DNA from: DATJHM01 sp035493895
GTDB lineage: Bacteria > Chloroflexota > Ktedonobacteria > Ktedonobacterales > Ktedonobacteraceae
Direction: 5' to 3'
Length of the DNA: 15,295 bases
NCBI GenBank assembly: GCA_035493895.1
Contig: DATJHM010000346.1
Location: 1 to 15,295, forward strand
The notes under the pieces are model-generated. The model did no database searches and had not been told where the DNA came from. It worked only from the letters and a program-made list of their open reading frames with translations. This document shows positions 1 to 6,081 of this stretch, in pieces; the first letter of the stretch is position 1, and every line of letters begins with the position of its first letter. The position numbers and the translations under genes are program-made.

Positions 1-78
1 CGATGAATGTTGTCTCAGACAGCGTTGAGGAGCCAGCCCGGGCTGGCTCCTCAACGCTGTCTGAGACAACATTCATCG
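1..78. repeat. Perfect 78-bp palindrome with no spacer
   Basis: Positions 1-39 are the exact reverse complement of 40-78, so the two 39-bp arms meet at a central CCCGGG with no loop. The palindrome begins at the first base of the window, so it may extend to the left. It lies 28 bp downstream of the stop codon of the minus-strand gene ending at 107 and could act as a transcription terminator, but no T-run follows either arm. Two abutting terminal inverted repeats of a mobile element, or an artefact of sequence assembly, are alternative readings. The symmetry is seen directly; the role is unknown. Confidence 0.95.
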
Positions 79-106
79 TCCGCTGTAACAGGCGAATGCG
101 CTTCGC

Positions 107-412
107 TTATGCGCTTTCGACTGTTGGTGTAGGGCCGCTGGCGGGCGTTGCCGGTGGCGTCTGCTCCGAGGCAGCGGGAGGGGTCTGTGCAGCGAAATCG
201 CCCTCCTGTGCGGGACGCTTAAAGATGTAGTAGGCGGAGTTGGCCGTGAGCGATTGAATGCCTACCAGTTCCCAGCCTCCTTCGCCCAGACCATCCAGGT
301 AACGGCGCGCAAAAGTGCTGCGGCGTTCGTTCCCGATGAGCGTCTCAACGCCTTCACAAGAGATTCGTCCACGGTAGTCAATGTAGACAACTTTATAAGC
401 CCATTGTGCCAT
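107..412 (-). CDS. Small DUF4177-like protein with a Pro/Ala/Thr-rich tail
   Basis: This encodes 101 residues. The first 68 or so form a compact domain that starts with WAYKVVYIDYRG and ends with LDGLGEGGWELVGI and YYIFKRP. That pattern (WxYKVV, then a GxxGWELV helix-strand, then a YxFKRP strand) is what is seen in small DUF4177-like proteins, whose function is unknown. The last third (QTPPAASEQTPPATP and similar) is low complexity and probably disordered. The ATG at 412 was chosen because AAAGGAGGG (complement of 417-425) sits four bases upstream; a longer in-frame start at 430 would place this Shine-Dalgarno sequence inside the gene. The protein has no signal peptide or membrane segment. 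The family assignment is by pattern recognition only. Confidence 0.65.
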   Translation of the reverse strand: MAQWAYKVVYIDYRGRISCEGVETLIGNERRSTFARRYLDGLGEGGWELVGIQSLTANSAYYIFKRPAQEGDFAAQTPPAASEQTPPATPASGPTPTVESA

Positions 413-811
413 AGAGCCCTCCTTTCTCACAGTGCTACAATTGCGCTGTGTTGAGGTAGTCGTGAATAAGTAAGTACAAGCAGAGTGTTAGATCTGTATT
501 GAGCCACCACCGGAAGAGTTCCTTGATCGCAGATCCGCTGCCATCGTGCGTTTGAAATAGGTTTGGTCACCCTTATCTCGCCATGCCTCGCTAGCAGACG
601 ACCGGGTAGCCTGAAATGTATTTCGCTCGAGCACTTCGCCAGACGCCGGGTTCCACAATCAACGTCCAACGCGATGCCGTTCCCTTCCGGGTGGTTTCCT
701 CTGCACAGTGGTAGTATACGGCCAGAAGAGGTTGAGCGCACCGCTCGATTCACCAGTTTTTCAAACCGGGCAAATGCTCTGGGGGATACCTGCTAAATTT
801 GACAGGGTGGG
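413..811. other. Intergenic stretch without a convincing gene
   Basis: These 399 bases separate the histidine kinase from the DUF4177-like gene. An inverted repeat at 428-450 (CACAGTGC, 7-base loop, GCGCTGTG, one imperfect pair) lies just upstream of the Shine-Dalgarno sequence of the gene starting at 412 and could affect its translation. A 108-residue open frame on the minus strand (753-427) begins with GTG, lacks a ribosome binding site and has no recognisable composition or motif, so it is not annotated. No tRNA-like cloverleaf was found. Confidence 0.5.
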
Positions 812-839
812 ACGCTCCCTATCACGATGTAGGGAGCGT
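812..839 (-). terminator. Stem-loop overlapping the histidine kinase stop codon
   Basis: ACGCTCCCTA (812-821) and TAGGGAGCGT (830-839) form a perfect 10-bp stem with an 8-base loop. The kinase stop codon (TGA, 824-822) is in the loop. The bases downstream on the minus strand are not a T-run, so this is at best an atypical terminator or a 3' end stabiliser. Confidence 0.4.
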
Positions 840-1667
840 GAAGGAGAATGTAGTTCCTCTTGGACCTTCGCTGGGTGCTTCGTCCATATGTGGCTCCAGG
901 AGGAGCATTCCAGCGTGGGCTTCGATAATAGATTTTGCAATGTACAGGCCCAATCCAGAGCCGCGCCGATCGCTTGTTGCCTGGAGGCGCGCGTAGGGAC
1001 GGAAGAGCTGGCTGATGTCCGATGAAGGAATGCTCGCTCCCTGGTTGTGCACGCTGACCTGCACGAAGTCGGGGGCTTGCGTGAGACGAATGGTAATGGT
1101 CGTTTGTTCGTCCGAGTATTTAATGGCATTATCAAGCAGATTGCCAAGGACCTGCTGGAGACGACCACTATCCCAGTTCCCGATCACTTTATCAGGGGGC
1201 GTTTCAATGTGAAACTTATGATAGGGTGCCACCGGACGCAACTGTTCAACGGTATCGCGGATGAGTTGCGCGAGATCGCAAGACTCTCGGAAGAGCGTGA
1301 ACTGACCAGAAGTCAGGCGCGAGGCATCCAGTAGATCATTCACCAGACGCGTCAGGCGGCGGGCCTGGCTGACGATAATCGAGGTCTGGCGTTGAATGGT
1401 TGCCATACGACGCTGTTGCTTTTTTTCATCAGGCGCATCTTCTCCCTGAGAGGTCGTCGCCTGACGGGCCAGCATCTGGGCATAATTAATAATCGGTGCG
1501 AGTGGTCCACGCAGTTCATGTGCGATCATGGCCGTAAATTGTTCTTTACGCGCTAGCTGATCGCGCAAAAGTAGATTTTCGCTGGAGAGCTCATCTACCT
1601 GGCGTCGTAAATCCTCGATGATTTGTGCCTGAGTTCGTTTTTGAGGCTGCTCGCGGCGAACCTGCAT
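822..1667 (-). CDS. Soluble sensor histidine kinase
   Basis: This 281-residue protein has no membrane segment and no recognisable sensor domain. It begins with a helical, probably coiled-coil stretch (about 15-45). The HisKA dimerisation and phosphoacceptor domain follows, with the H-box FTAMIAHELRGPLAP (His50). The HATPase_c domain has the N-box NLLDNAIKYS (Asn180) and the G2 box GSGLGLYIAK (236-245). The G1 box reads VHNQGASIP, so the usual Asp of DxGxG is Asn208; this is a departure from the consensus but need not abolish ATP binding. It probably autophosphorylates His50 in the cytoplasm and passes phosphate to a response regulator, but none is encoded nearby, so it is an orphan kinase here. 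The start is uncertain: AGAGGAG lies 11 bases before the ATG at 1667 but only five bases before an in-frame TTG at 1673. The ATG at 1730 has no ribosome binding site. Confidence 0.9.
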   Translation of the reverse strand: MQVRREQPQKRTQAQIIEDLRRQVDELSSENLLLRDQLARKEQFTAMIAHELRGPLAPIINYAQMLARQATTSQGEDAPDEKKQQRRMATIQRQTSIIVSQARRLTRLVNDLLDASRLTSGQFTLFRESCDLAQLIRDTVEQLRPVAPYHKFHIETPPDKVIGNWDSGRLQQVLGNLLDNAIKYSDEQTTITIRLTQAPDFVQVSVHNQGASIPSSDISQLFRPYARLQATSDRRGSGLGLYIAKSIIEAHAGMLLLEPHMDEAPSEGPRGTTFSFTLPTS

Positions 1668-1733
1668 AACCAATGTTTCTCCTCTGCAACTGACATCAGC
1701 CGGTTTCCCCATCTGGCTATTCACATGCAACAG

Positions 1734-1752
1734 TTCATCTGATTCAGATGAA
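1734..1752. promoter_or_regulatory. Dyad in the 5' leader of the histidine kinase gene
   Basis: TTCATCTG (1734-1741) and CAGATGAA (1745-1752) form a perfect 8-bp inverted repeat around a 3-base centre. It sits about 70 bases upstream of the kinase start and downstream of the candidate -10 box. It could be an operator or an RNA hairpin; which protein would bind is unknown. Confidence 0.4.
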
Positions 1753-1791
1753 AGACTTAAAATTGGTATTACCTGAAGGGGTTGTGTAATC

Positions 1792-1826
1792 AGTATACAT
1801 CGTAGAGACGTATCACGCTCCGTGAT
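1792..1826 (-). promoter_or_regulatory. Candidate histidine kinase promoter with a dyad over the -35 region
   Basis: On the minus strand TATACT (complement of 1792-1797) is a good -10 box. With a 17-bp spacer the -35 position would be 1815-1820, where no consensus hexamer is found. Instead this position is covered by the inverted repeat ATCACG-N3-CGTGAT (1812-1826). A good -10, a poor -35 and a dyad at that place would fit an activator-dependent promoter. The rest of the gap 1668-2025 holds an imperfect hairpin at 1965-1992 after the upstream gene, followed on the minus strand by TTTT, which may be a weak terminator. Confidence 0.4.
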
Positions 1827-2025
1827 GAGATAGCTATATAGGAATTTTGGGTGGTTTTATAGACGTAATGTAAAAGCTGGCGCTAACGGTAGAAGGTGGG
1901 GCAAAAAAAGTGTGGGGCAAGCTGCCTGTATCGCGTTCGCTGGCAAGCAGATAAAAGCGCACGTGCCGGACAGCGAATTACCTCTGTTCGGCGCAAGGCA
2001 TAATCAGTAAAGACGAGAGGGGCGG

Positions 2026-2235
2026 CTATTGAATAAGGCCGATTTCTTCCAGTTCTTCCTGGACCCAGTCACTCAATTTGTGAACGTCAAATGAAGGGTC
2101 GGCATGCGCAATCTGGTGGCGCAGGCGCTCGATGATGGTCTGGCGAATGTAATGATCGTCAGTGAGGAGCAACTCGCTGACTGCAATCTCGATTTGCTGG
2201 CGTTGAATGGTCGCGAGGGCGTTCTCGCTTTGCAT
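2026..2235 (-). CDS. Small protein of unknown function, 69 residues
   Basis: I do not recognise this protein. It is predicted to be helical and acidic at its end (SDWVQEELEEIGLIQ), with a middle rich in Ile, Arg and His (RQTIIERLRHQIAHADP). It has no cysteines, signal peptide or membrane segment. The start at 2235 is supported by AAAGGAG six bases upstream; the longer open frame to 2286 would begin with MMCIGQGLCLCFG and lacks a ribosome binding site. It follows the FmdB-type gene on the same strand with a 124-bp gap that contains a long hairpin, so it may be separately transcribed. The good ribosome binding site and compact start make it likely to be a real gene. Confidence 0.65.
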   Translation of the reverse strand: MQSENALATIQRQQIEIAVSELLLTDDHYIRQTIIERLRHQIAHADPSFDVHKLSDWVQEELEEIGLIQ

Positions 2236-2303
2236 AACATGCTCCTTTCCGAAGCATAGACATAAACCCTGTCCAATGCACATCAACCTGAGATTTTACC
2301 GTA

Positions 2304-2348
2304 ATCCGATCCCTAAACGCGGTTCACCTGCGCTTATCGGGATCGGAT
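2304..2348 (-). terminator. Long imperfect hairpin between the FmdB-type gene and the small gene
   Basis: ATCCGATCCC (2304-2313) pairs perfectly with GGGATCGGAT (2339-2348), and the stem continues inward after a 2-base bulge (TAA/TTA and CGC/GCG). It begins 12 bases downstream of the FmdB-type stop codon on the minus strand. There is no strong T-run after it, so termination is plausible but unproven. Confidence 0.45.
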
Positions 2349-2359
2349 CGCTGGTCGTT

Positions 2360-2698
2360 TTAATTGCTGCTGGCCGCCGGAGCACTTTCGCTCTTGGAAG
2401 AAGAGGCGTTATTGGTGGCGGAACTGGACTCGGCGGGCTTGCTCTCGGCTGATTTGCCGTTGCTGCTGGCGTGGCCATTTTCGCCTGTTTTCGTCTCTCC
2501 GCCCGGTGGCAGTGTGCTACTATTCGCGTGATCGGTTTTGTAGAATCCGTGACCTTTAAAGACAACTCCCGCAGGGAAGAGGACACGGCGGATATGATTT
2601 CCACATTCGGGGCACACAGTCAAAGGCTCATCGGTCATTTTCTGCCACGTCTCGAAGCGGTGGCTACAGGTCTGACAAAGATACTCGTACGTTGGCAT
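2360..2698 (-). CDS. FmdB-family zinc-ribbon protein
   Basis: This 112-residue protein begins MPTYEYLCQTCSHRFE, the standard opening of FmdB-family zinc ribbons. It has two CxxC pairs, Cys8/Cys11 and Cys29/Cys32, that would hold one zinc ion, followed by a short strand region ending near GHGFYKTD (49-56). Family members are called putative regulators after FmdB of Methylophilus, but their biochemical role is mostly unknown. The second half (57-112) is low complexity, rich in Ser, Asn, Ala, Lys and Glu, and probably disordered; such tails are common in the family. AGAGGTGA lies eight bases before the ATG and a good sigma70-like promoter lies at 2726-2754. Confidence 0.9.
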   Translation of the reverse strand: MPTYEYLCQTCSHRFETWQKMTDEPLTVCPECGNHIRRVLFPAGVVFKGHGFYKTDHANSSTLPPGGETKTGENGHASSNGKSAESKPAESSSATNNASSSKSESAPAASSN

Positions 2699-2725
2699 AC
2701 ACCAATCACCTCTTAAAGAAGATAA

Positions 2726-2754
2726 GTTATAAAAACTTCAATGAATGCGAGCAA
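2726..2754 (-). promoter_or_regulatory. Sigma70-like promoter of the FmdB-type gene
   Basis: On the minus strand TTGCTC (complement of 2749-2754), a 17-bp spacer and TATAAC (complement of 2726-2731) form a good promoter. Transcription would begin about 20 bases before the start codon at 2698. Confidence 0.6.
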
Positions 2755-2787
2755 TAATAACTCGCGCTGTATTTTAAGTAGAAAAGG

Positions 2788-2807
2788 GGACATTCGCGAG
2801 AATGTCC
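2788..2807. terminator. Hairpin with an 8-bp stem and flanking A and T tracts
   Basis: GGACATTC (2788-2795), a GCGA loop, and GAATGTCC (2800-2807) form a perfect stem. On the minus strand it is followed by CCTTTTCT, and on the plus strand by TATCTTT, so it may work in both directions. It would stop transcripts running on from uvrC before they reach the FmdB-type promoter. Confidence 0.55.
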
Positions 2808-2854
2808 TATCTTTAATAGTAACGCGAATTCACAAGGTTGTCAATTACCGCGTG

Positions 2855-2870
2855 AGAGTGCTAGCACTCT
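2855..2870. promoter_or_regulatory. Perfect 16-bp palindrome, AGAGTGCTAGCACTCT
   Basis: This palindrome has no spacer. Its halves contain GAGTGCTA and TAGCACTC, the same core as the half-sites of the HrcA operator (CIRCE), but here they are abutting and in the opposite order from CIRCE (TTAGCACTC-N9-GAGTGCTAA). It is therefore not a standard CIRCE element. It lies in the intergenic space downstream of uvrC and about 100 bp upstream of the FmdB-type promoter. Confidence 0.4.
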
Positions 2871-2901
2871 TCATCAGATCTGGATAAGCGAACAACCACA
2901 T

Positions 2902-2997
2902 TCCCCGCCGTAGGGGCGCGGCTTGTCTGCGCCCGCTTCTTGTCTGCGCCCGGTTCCCATAAATCCCCGCCGTAGGGGCGCGGCTTGTCTGCGCCCG
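2902..2997. repeat. Direct repeat of 34 bp, two full copies and one partial copy
   Basis: A 34-bp unit occurs identically at 2902-2935 and 2964-2997, starting TCCCCGCCGTAGGGGCGCGG and ending TGTCTGCGCCCG. A 14-bp partial copy (CTTGTCTGCGCCCG) lies between them at 2939-2952. Each unit contains a hairpin, GGGCGC paired with GCGCCC. The CGTAGGG start and the hairpin layout resemble the element at 15031-15058, so both may belong to one dispersed intergenic family. Confidence 0.8.
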
Positions 2998-3024
2998 ACT
3001 CCTATACATGAAAACGAGGAGAGC

Positions 3025-3044
3025 CGGGCGGTTTATTCCGCCCG
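3025..3044 (-). terminator. Hairpin around the uvrC stop codon
   Basis: CGGGCGG (3025-3031) and CCGCCCG (3038-3044) form a perfect 7-bp GC stem; the uvrC stop codon (TAA, 3035-3033) is in the loop. On the minus strand a TTTT run follows about 12 bases after the stem, so it could be a weak terminator, backed up by the hairpin at 2788-2807. Confidence 0.4.
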
Positions 3045-5093
3045 TCCAATATATTCTTTGACCTTTTCCGCGGCATCGCGCGTCATGCCGTCGAGCGCGG
3101 CGAGATCATCGATGCTGGCACTACTGATGGCGCGCACGGAGCCAAAATGCTTGAGCAGAGCCTGTTTGCGTTTGGGCCCGATGCCGGGGATCTCGTCGAG
3201 CACCGACTTAAATGTGCGCTCGGAGCGGACCTTGCGATGATAGGTGATGCCGAAGCGGTGCGCTTCGTCGCGGATGCGCTGGAGCATATAGAGGCTCTGC
3301 GCGGCACGGGGCAATATGATCGGTTCGGGCGAGCCGGGAACGAAGATGGCGTCGGAGGTGGTCAGTTTGCTATGCGAGCCCTCCTCTTTGGCAAAGCCGA
3401 TGATGGGGATATCCAGTTGTAGCTCCTTCATCACCTCCAGTGCCGCGTGCAGATGCCCCTTGCCGCCGTCAATGACGATCAGATCGGGTATGGCCCAGGT
3501 GTGTTGCAACTGACTTTGTGCGCCATCACTGGCCGCATCAAGCGTTTGCTCCGGTGGGACGATCTCTTCCACTGTGAGTGTATCGCCCTCGTGGTTCATC
3601 TCCTCCAGCGTCTCAGGCATCGTTTCCGTCTCAGCGGCGATCTGGGCTGTGGTGCCGGAGAGCTTGCGAAAGCGGCGGCGCAATACCTCCTGATGGCTGG
3701 CGTAATCGTCGGCTCCCTCAACTGTCTTGATTTTGAAGCGGCGGTACTCACTATTTTTCGGGCGACCCCCCTCGAAGACGATCATCGCTCCGACTGAATT
3801 CGTGCCCTGTGTATTCGAAATGTCGTAGCACTCGATGCGCTGTGGGGGCGCGACAAGATGGAGCGCCTCCTGTATTCCTTCCAGCGCGAGCTGCGTCTTC
3901 TGGCTATCAGTTAGCCATTTGATGCGCTGCTGTTCGAGCACCTGTTGCGCATTCTGTTTGACCATCTCGATCAGGCGCAGCTTCTCACCACGTTTGGGGA
4001 CGGTGATGGCGATTGTGGTACTGGCGGCTGCCGTATTCTTACGCTTCTCGCGGAGCCAGTTCTGGATGAGCGCCCGTTCATCTGGCTCGACCTCTGTGAC
4101 CAGTTCTGAAGGCACATGTGGAGCGTTATCATAGAACTGCTGAATAAACGAGGCCATAATCTCTTCAGAGGAGCTATCGCGTGTGCCTTGCAGAATAAAA
4201 TACTCGCGCCCAACCAGCTTGCCAGTGCGGAAAAAGAATACCTGTGCGCACGTCTCATCGTCGCCACGCGCCAGTGCAATCACATCCTGATCATCCTGCC
4301 CCTCGGTATTAATGATGCGTTGCTTTTCCAGGACACGCTCAACGGCCTGAATGCGGTCACGAATCCGCGCCGCCTCCTCAAAGTTCAGCTCCTCAGCTGC
4401 CGCCTCCATCTTCTCCTGCAAGCTTTTCAGAACCTCGTCATGCTTGCCCTCGAGAAAGAGAATGACCTGCCTGATGATCGCGTCGTATTCTTCATGTGTC
4501 GCATAGGCAACGCAGGGCGCGACGCAGCGATGAATAAAGTACTGCGTGCAGGGACGAGCGAGCAACTTCTGTTTCCAGGCGGCGGGTGGATTGCCCGCGC
4601 GTGGAGGGGCCCAGGCGCTGCTCTCATACTGGCAGGTGCGGAAGCTAAAGAGCTTGTTCAAGAGATCGAGCGTGGCATCGACTGCGCCGGAATCGGTATA
4701 GGGACCGAAGTAGCGGTTGCCGTCACGGTGGAAGCTACGCACGCGATAGACGCGAGGAAAGTTTTCGGTGAGCGCAACCTTGATGTAGGGATAGTTTTTA
4801 TCGTCCCGAAGCAGCACATTATATTTGGGACGATTCTGCTTGATGAGATTGCTTTCCAGGACCAGGGCCTCGACCTCGTTATTGACGACCAGGAACTCGA
4901 TATCTTCGATTTTGGCGACCATACTACGATTTTTGGGACTCAGGTCGGTCGATTCCTGAAAATACGAGCGCACTCGATTGAAGAGCGAGATCGCCTTGCC
5001 CACATAGATAATCGTGCCCTCAGCATCTTTCATCAGGTAGACGCCGGGCTTGTGGGGAAGTGATTTGAGTACCGATTGAATTTTGTCGTTCAT
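3033..5093 (-). CDS. uvrC: UvrABC excision nuclease subunit C
   Basis: UvrC makes both incisions around a lesion in nucleotide excision repair, acting with UvrB on DNA in the cytoplasm. The 686 residues show the whole architecture. The GIY-YIG nuclease has GVY (17-19), YVG (30-32), Arg40 and Glu80 and makes the 3' cut. Four cysteines (154, 182, 190, 194) match the iron-sulphur ligands of the family. A UVR domain (about 215-255) binds UvrB. The RNase H-like nuclease has Asp424 (ECYDISN), Asp542 (VIDGGKG) and His612 (RDEAHRF) and makes the 5' cut, and a helix-hairpin-helix region (about 632-686) follows. Two insertions stand out: about 16 extra residues between the first two cysteines, and about 50 acidic residues (roughly 481-532) between the first two catalytic Asp. 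The ATG at 5093 is preferred, with AGGAAG 11 bases upstream; an in-frame GTG at 5105 has no properly spaced site. Confidence 0.98.
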   Translation of the reverse strand: MNDKIQSVLKSLPHKPGVYLMKDAEGTIIYVGKAISLFNRVRSYFQESTDLSPKNRSMVAKIEDIEFLVVNNEVEALVLESNLIKQNRPKYNVLLRDDKNYPYIKVALTENFPRVYRVRSFHRDGNRYFGPYTDSGAVDATLDLLNKLFSFRTCQYESSAWAPPRAGNPPAAWKQKLLARPCTQYFIHRCVAPCVAYATHEEYDAIIRQVILFLEGKHDEVLKSLQEKMEAAAEELNFEEAARIRDRIQAVERVLEKQRIINTEGQDDQDVIALARGDDETCAQVFFFRTGKLVGREYFILQGTRDSSSEEIMASFIQQFYDNAPHVPSELVTEVEPDERALIQNWLREKRKNTAAASTTIAITVPKRGEKLRLIEMVKQNAQQVLEQQRIKWLTDSQKTQLALEGIQEALHLVAPPQRIECYDISNTQGTNSVGAMIVFEGGRPKNSEYRRFKIKTVEGADDYASHQEVLRRRFRKLSGTTAQIAAETETMPETLEEMNHEGDTLTVEEIVPPEQTLDAASDGAQSQLQHTWAIPDLIVIDGGKGHLHAALEVMKELQLDIPIIGFAKEEGSHSKLTTSDAIFVPGSPEPIILPRAAQSLYMLQRIRDEAHRFGITYHRKVRSERTFKSVLDEIPGIGPKRKQALLKHFGSVRAISSASIDDLAALDGMTRDAAEKVKEYIGRAE

Positions 5094-5146
5094 GCCTGGT
5101 TGCACTTCCTGGTTCTTCTTCTTCGATCTGTTGTTCTAGCCTCCTC

Positions 5147-5176
5147 ATTATAGGGCGGATTGCTACCGAAGGTCAA
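5147..5176 (-). promoter_or_regulatory. Strong sigma70-like promoter of uvrC
   Basis: On the minus strand TTGACC (complement of 5171-5176), an 18-bp spacer and a perfect TATAAT (complement of 5147-5152) form a near-consensus promoter. The -35 box contains the TGA stop codon (5175-5173) of the HAD gene upstream. uvrC can thus be transcribed independently of that gene. No LexA-like operator was noticed over the promoter. Confidence 0.8.
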
Positions 5177-5826
5177 TGAAAAAACAACGCGACAAGCTCG
5201 GACACCGTGGCGGCGAAATACGTAGGAGCCGCCAGCTGAAGCTCCTCAAGCGTACCATACCCATAAGCAACCGCAATCGAATGCAGATCATTTTTCTGCG
5301 CCCCGACAATATCATGTTTTCGATCACCGATCATCACCGTCGTCTGAGCTGTGCTCCCCGGAAGTTTCCTCAGTACGGTCGCAATGACGTCCGCCTTCTC
5401 AGAATTGGTGCCATCGAACTCGCTTCCGGCAACGATATCGAAATACTGATTGAGCTGAAAATGGGCGAGGATGCGTTCCGCGAAGATCGTCGGCTTCGAG
5501 GTGGCGACTGCGAGCCGCTTGCCCGCACGTTGCAGGGCCGAGAGCAGTGCCGGGATCTCTGGATACACCGCATTCTCGTAGAGGCCAGTATCGGCAAAAT
5601 ATTCGCGATAGTAGCGAATCGCTTCTTGTGTCTGCTCCGGGCTCAAATCATAATAGCGCTGAAAAGATTCGCTGAGGGGTGGGCCAATAAATGGTGTGAG
5701 TGTTTCAAGATCATGAATCGGAATATGTAAATGTGCAAGGGCGTATTGAATAGATTTCGTGATGCCGGGTTTGGGATCGGTCAGGGTGCCATCGAGATCA
5801 AAAAGGATCGTTTGGTATGTGAGCAT
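5173..5826 (-). CDS. HAD-superfamily hydrolase, phosphoglycolate phosphatase-like
   Basis: This 217-residue protein has all four HAD motifs. Motif I is FDLDGTLTD with the nucleophile Asp10 and general acid Asp12, motif II is ATSKP (Ser110), motif III is Lys144, and motif IV is GDRKHD with Asp168 and Asp172. A helical C1 cap lies between motifs I and II (about 16-85), as in the Gph/PpaX group, which release phosphate from small molecules such as phosphoglycolate or pyrophosphate. The substrate cannot be told from sequence. The likely ribosome binding site AAAGGAG is 14 bases before the ATG, which is long, but no better start is in frame. Its stop codon is inside the -35 box of uvrC, so the two genes are adjacent but uvrC has its own promoter. 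Confidence 0.92.
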   Translation of the reverse strand: MLTYQTILFDLDGTLTDPKPGITKSIQYALAHLHIPIHDLETLTPFIGPPLSESFQRYYDLSPEQTQEAIRYYREYFADTGLYENAVYPEIPALLSALQRAGKRLAVATSKPTIFAERILAHFQLNQYFDIVAGSEFDGTNSEKADVIATVLRKLPGSTAQTTVMIGDRKHDIVGAQKNDLHSIAVAYGYGTLEELQLAAPTYFAATVSELVALFFH

Positions 5827-5891
5827 AAAGGGTTTTGCTACTCCTTTGCATGAGAGGGAAAAAGTTGTGCCAGGTGAAAGTATTGATTCCT

Positions 5892-5922
5892 ATTATATGC
5901 CAGAGAATTGCCGGGTTGCCAA
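5892..5922 (-). promoter_or_regulatory. Candidate promoter of the HAD gene
   Basis: On the minus strand there is a perfect TATAAT (complement of 5892-5897). The best upstream hexamer is TTGGCA (complement of 5917-5922) with a 19-bp spacer, longer than ideal. The leader to the start codon at 5826 would be about 60 bases. Confidence 0.5.
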
Positions 5923-5995
5923 TGGATTATGCCGCTAAAAAATGCCCGAAAAAAGGAAGACTGGCGAAATGCGCACGTTTCCTGCTATTTCTGGT

Positions 5996-6026
5996 TTGGA
6001 GCAATGTCGTGTGGATATGCTATGAT
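5996..6026 (+). promoter_or_regulatory. Weak candidate selB promoter
   Basis: TTGGAG (5996-6001), a 19-bp spacer and TATGAT (6021-6026) precede selB by about 55 bases. The -10 box is good and the spacing is long. This is the best candidate seen in the divergent region 5827-6081, which must hold promoters for both the HAD gene and selB. Confidence 0.35.
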
Positions 6027-6081
6027 GTATGCTAATCTGGAAATAAGGCCATCTGAGGTGCGTGTAGAGAGGGGAAGGAAC

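Noticed and set aside
427..753. 108-residue minus-strand open frame
   Set aside because: GTG start without a Shine-Dalgarno sequence, no coding-like composition and no recognisable motif.
2902..2997. CRISPR-like repeats
   Set aside because: Only two full copies with a single spacer that itself carries part of the repeat; no cas genes nearby.
4116..5063. 315-residue plus-strand open frame inside uvrC
   Set aside because: It is fully antisense to a clearly conserved uvrC, has no ribosome binding site and no recognisable domain; it results from codon bias.
5176..5730. 184-residue plus-strand open frame inside the HAD gene
   Set aside because: It is antisense to all four HAD motifs; no ribosome binding site.
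5908..6081. N-terminal extension of SelB by 58 residues
   Set aside because: The extension crosses the probable promoter, and the ATG at 6082 has a good ribosome binding site and matches the usual SelB beginning.
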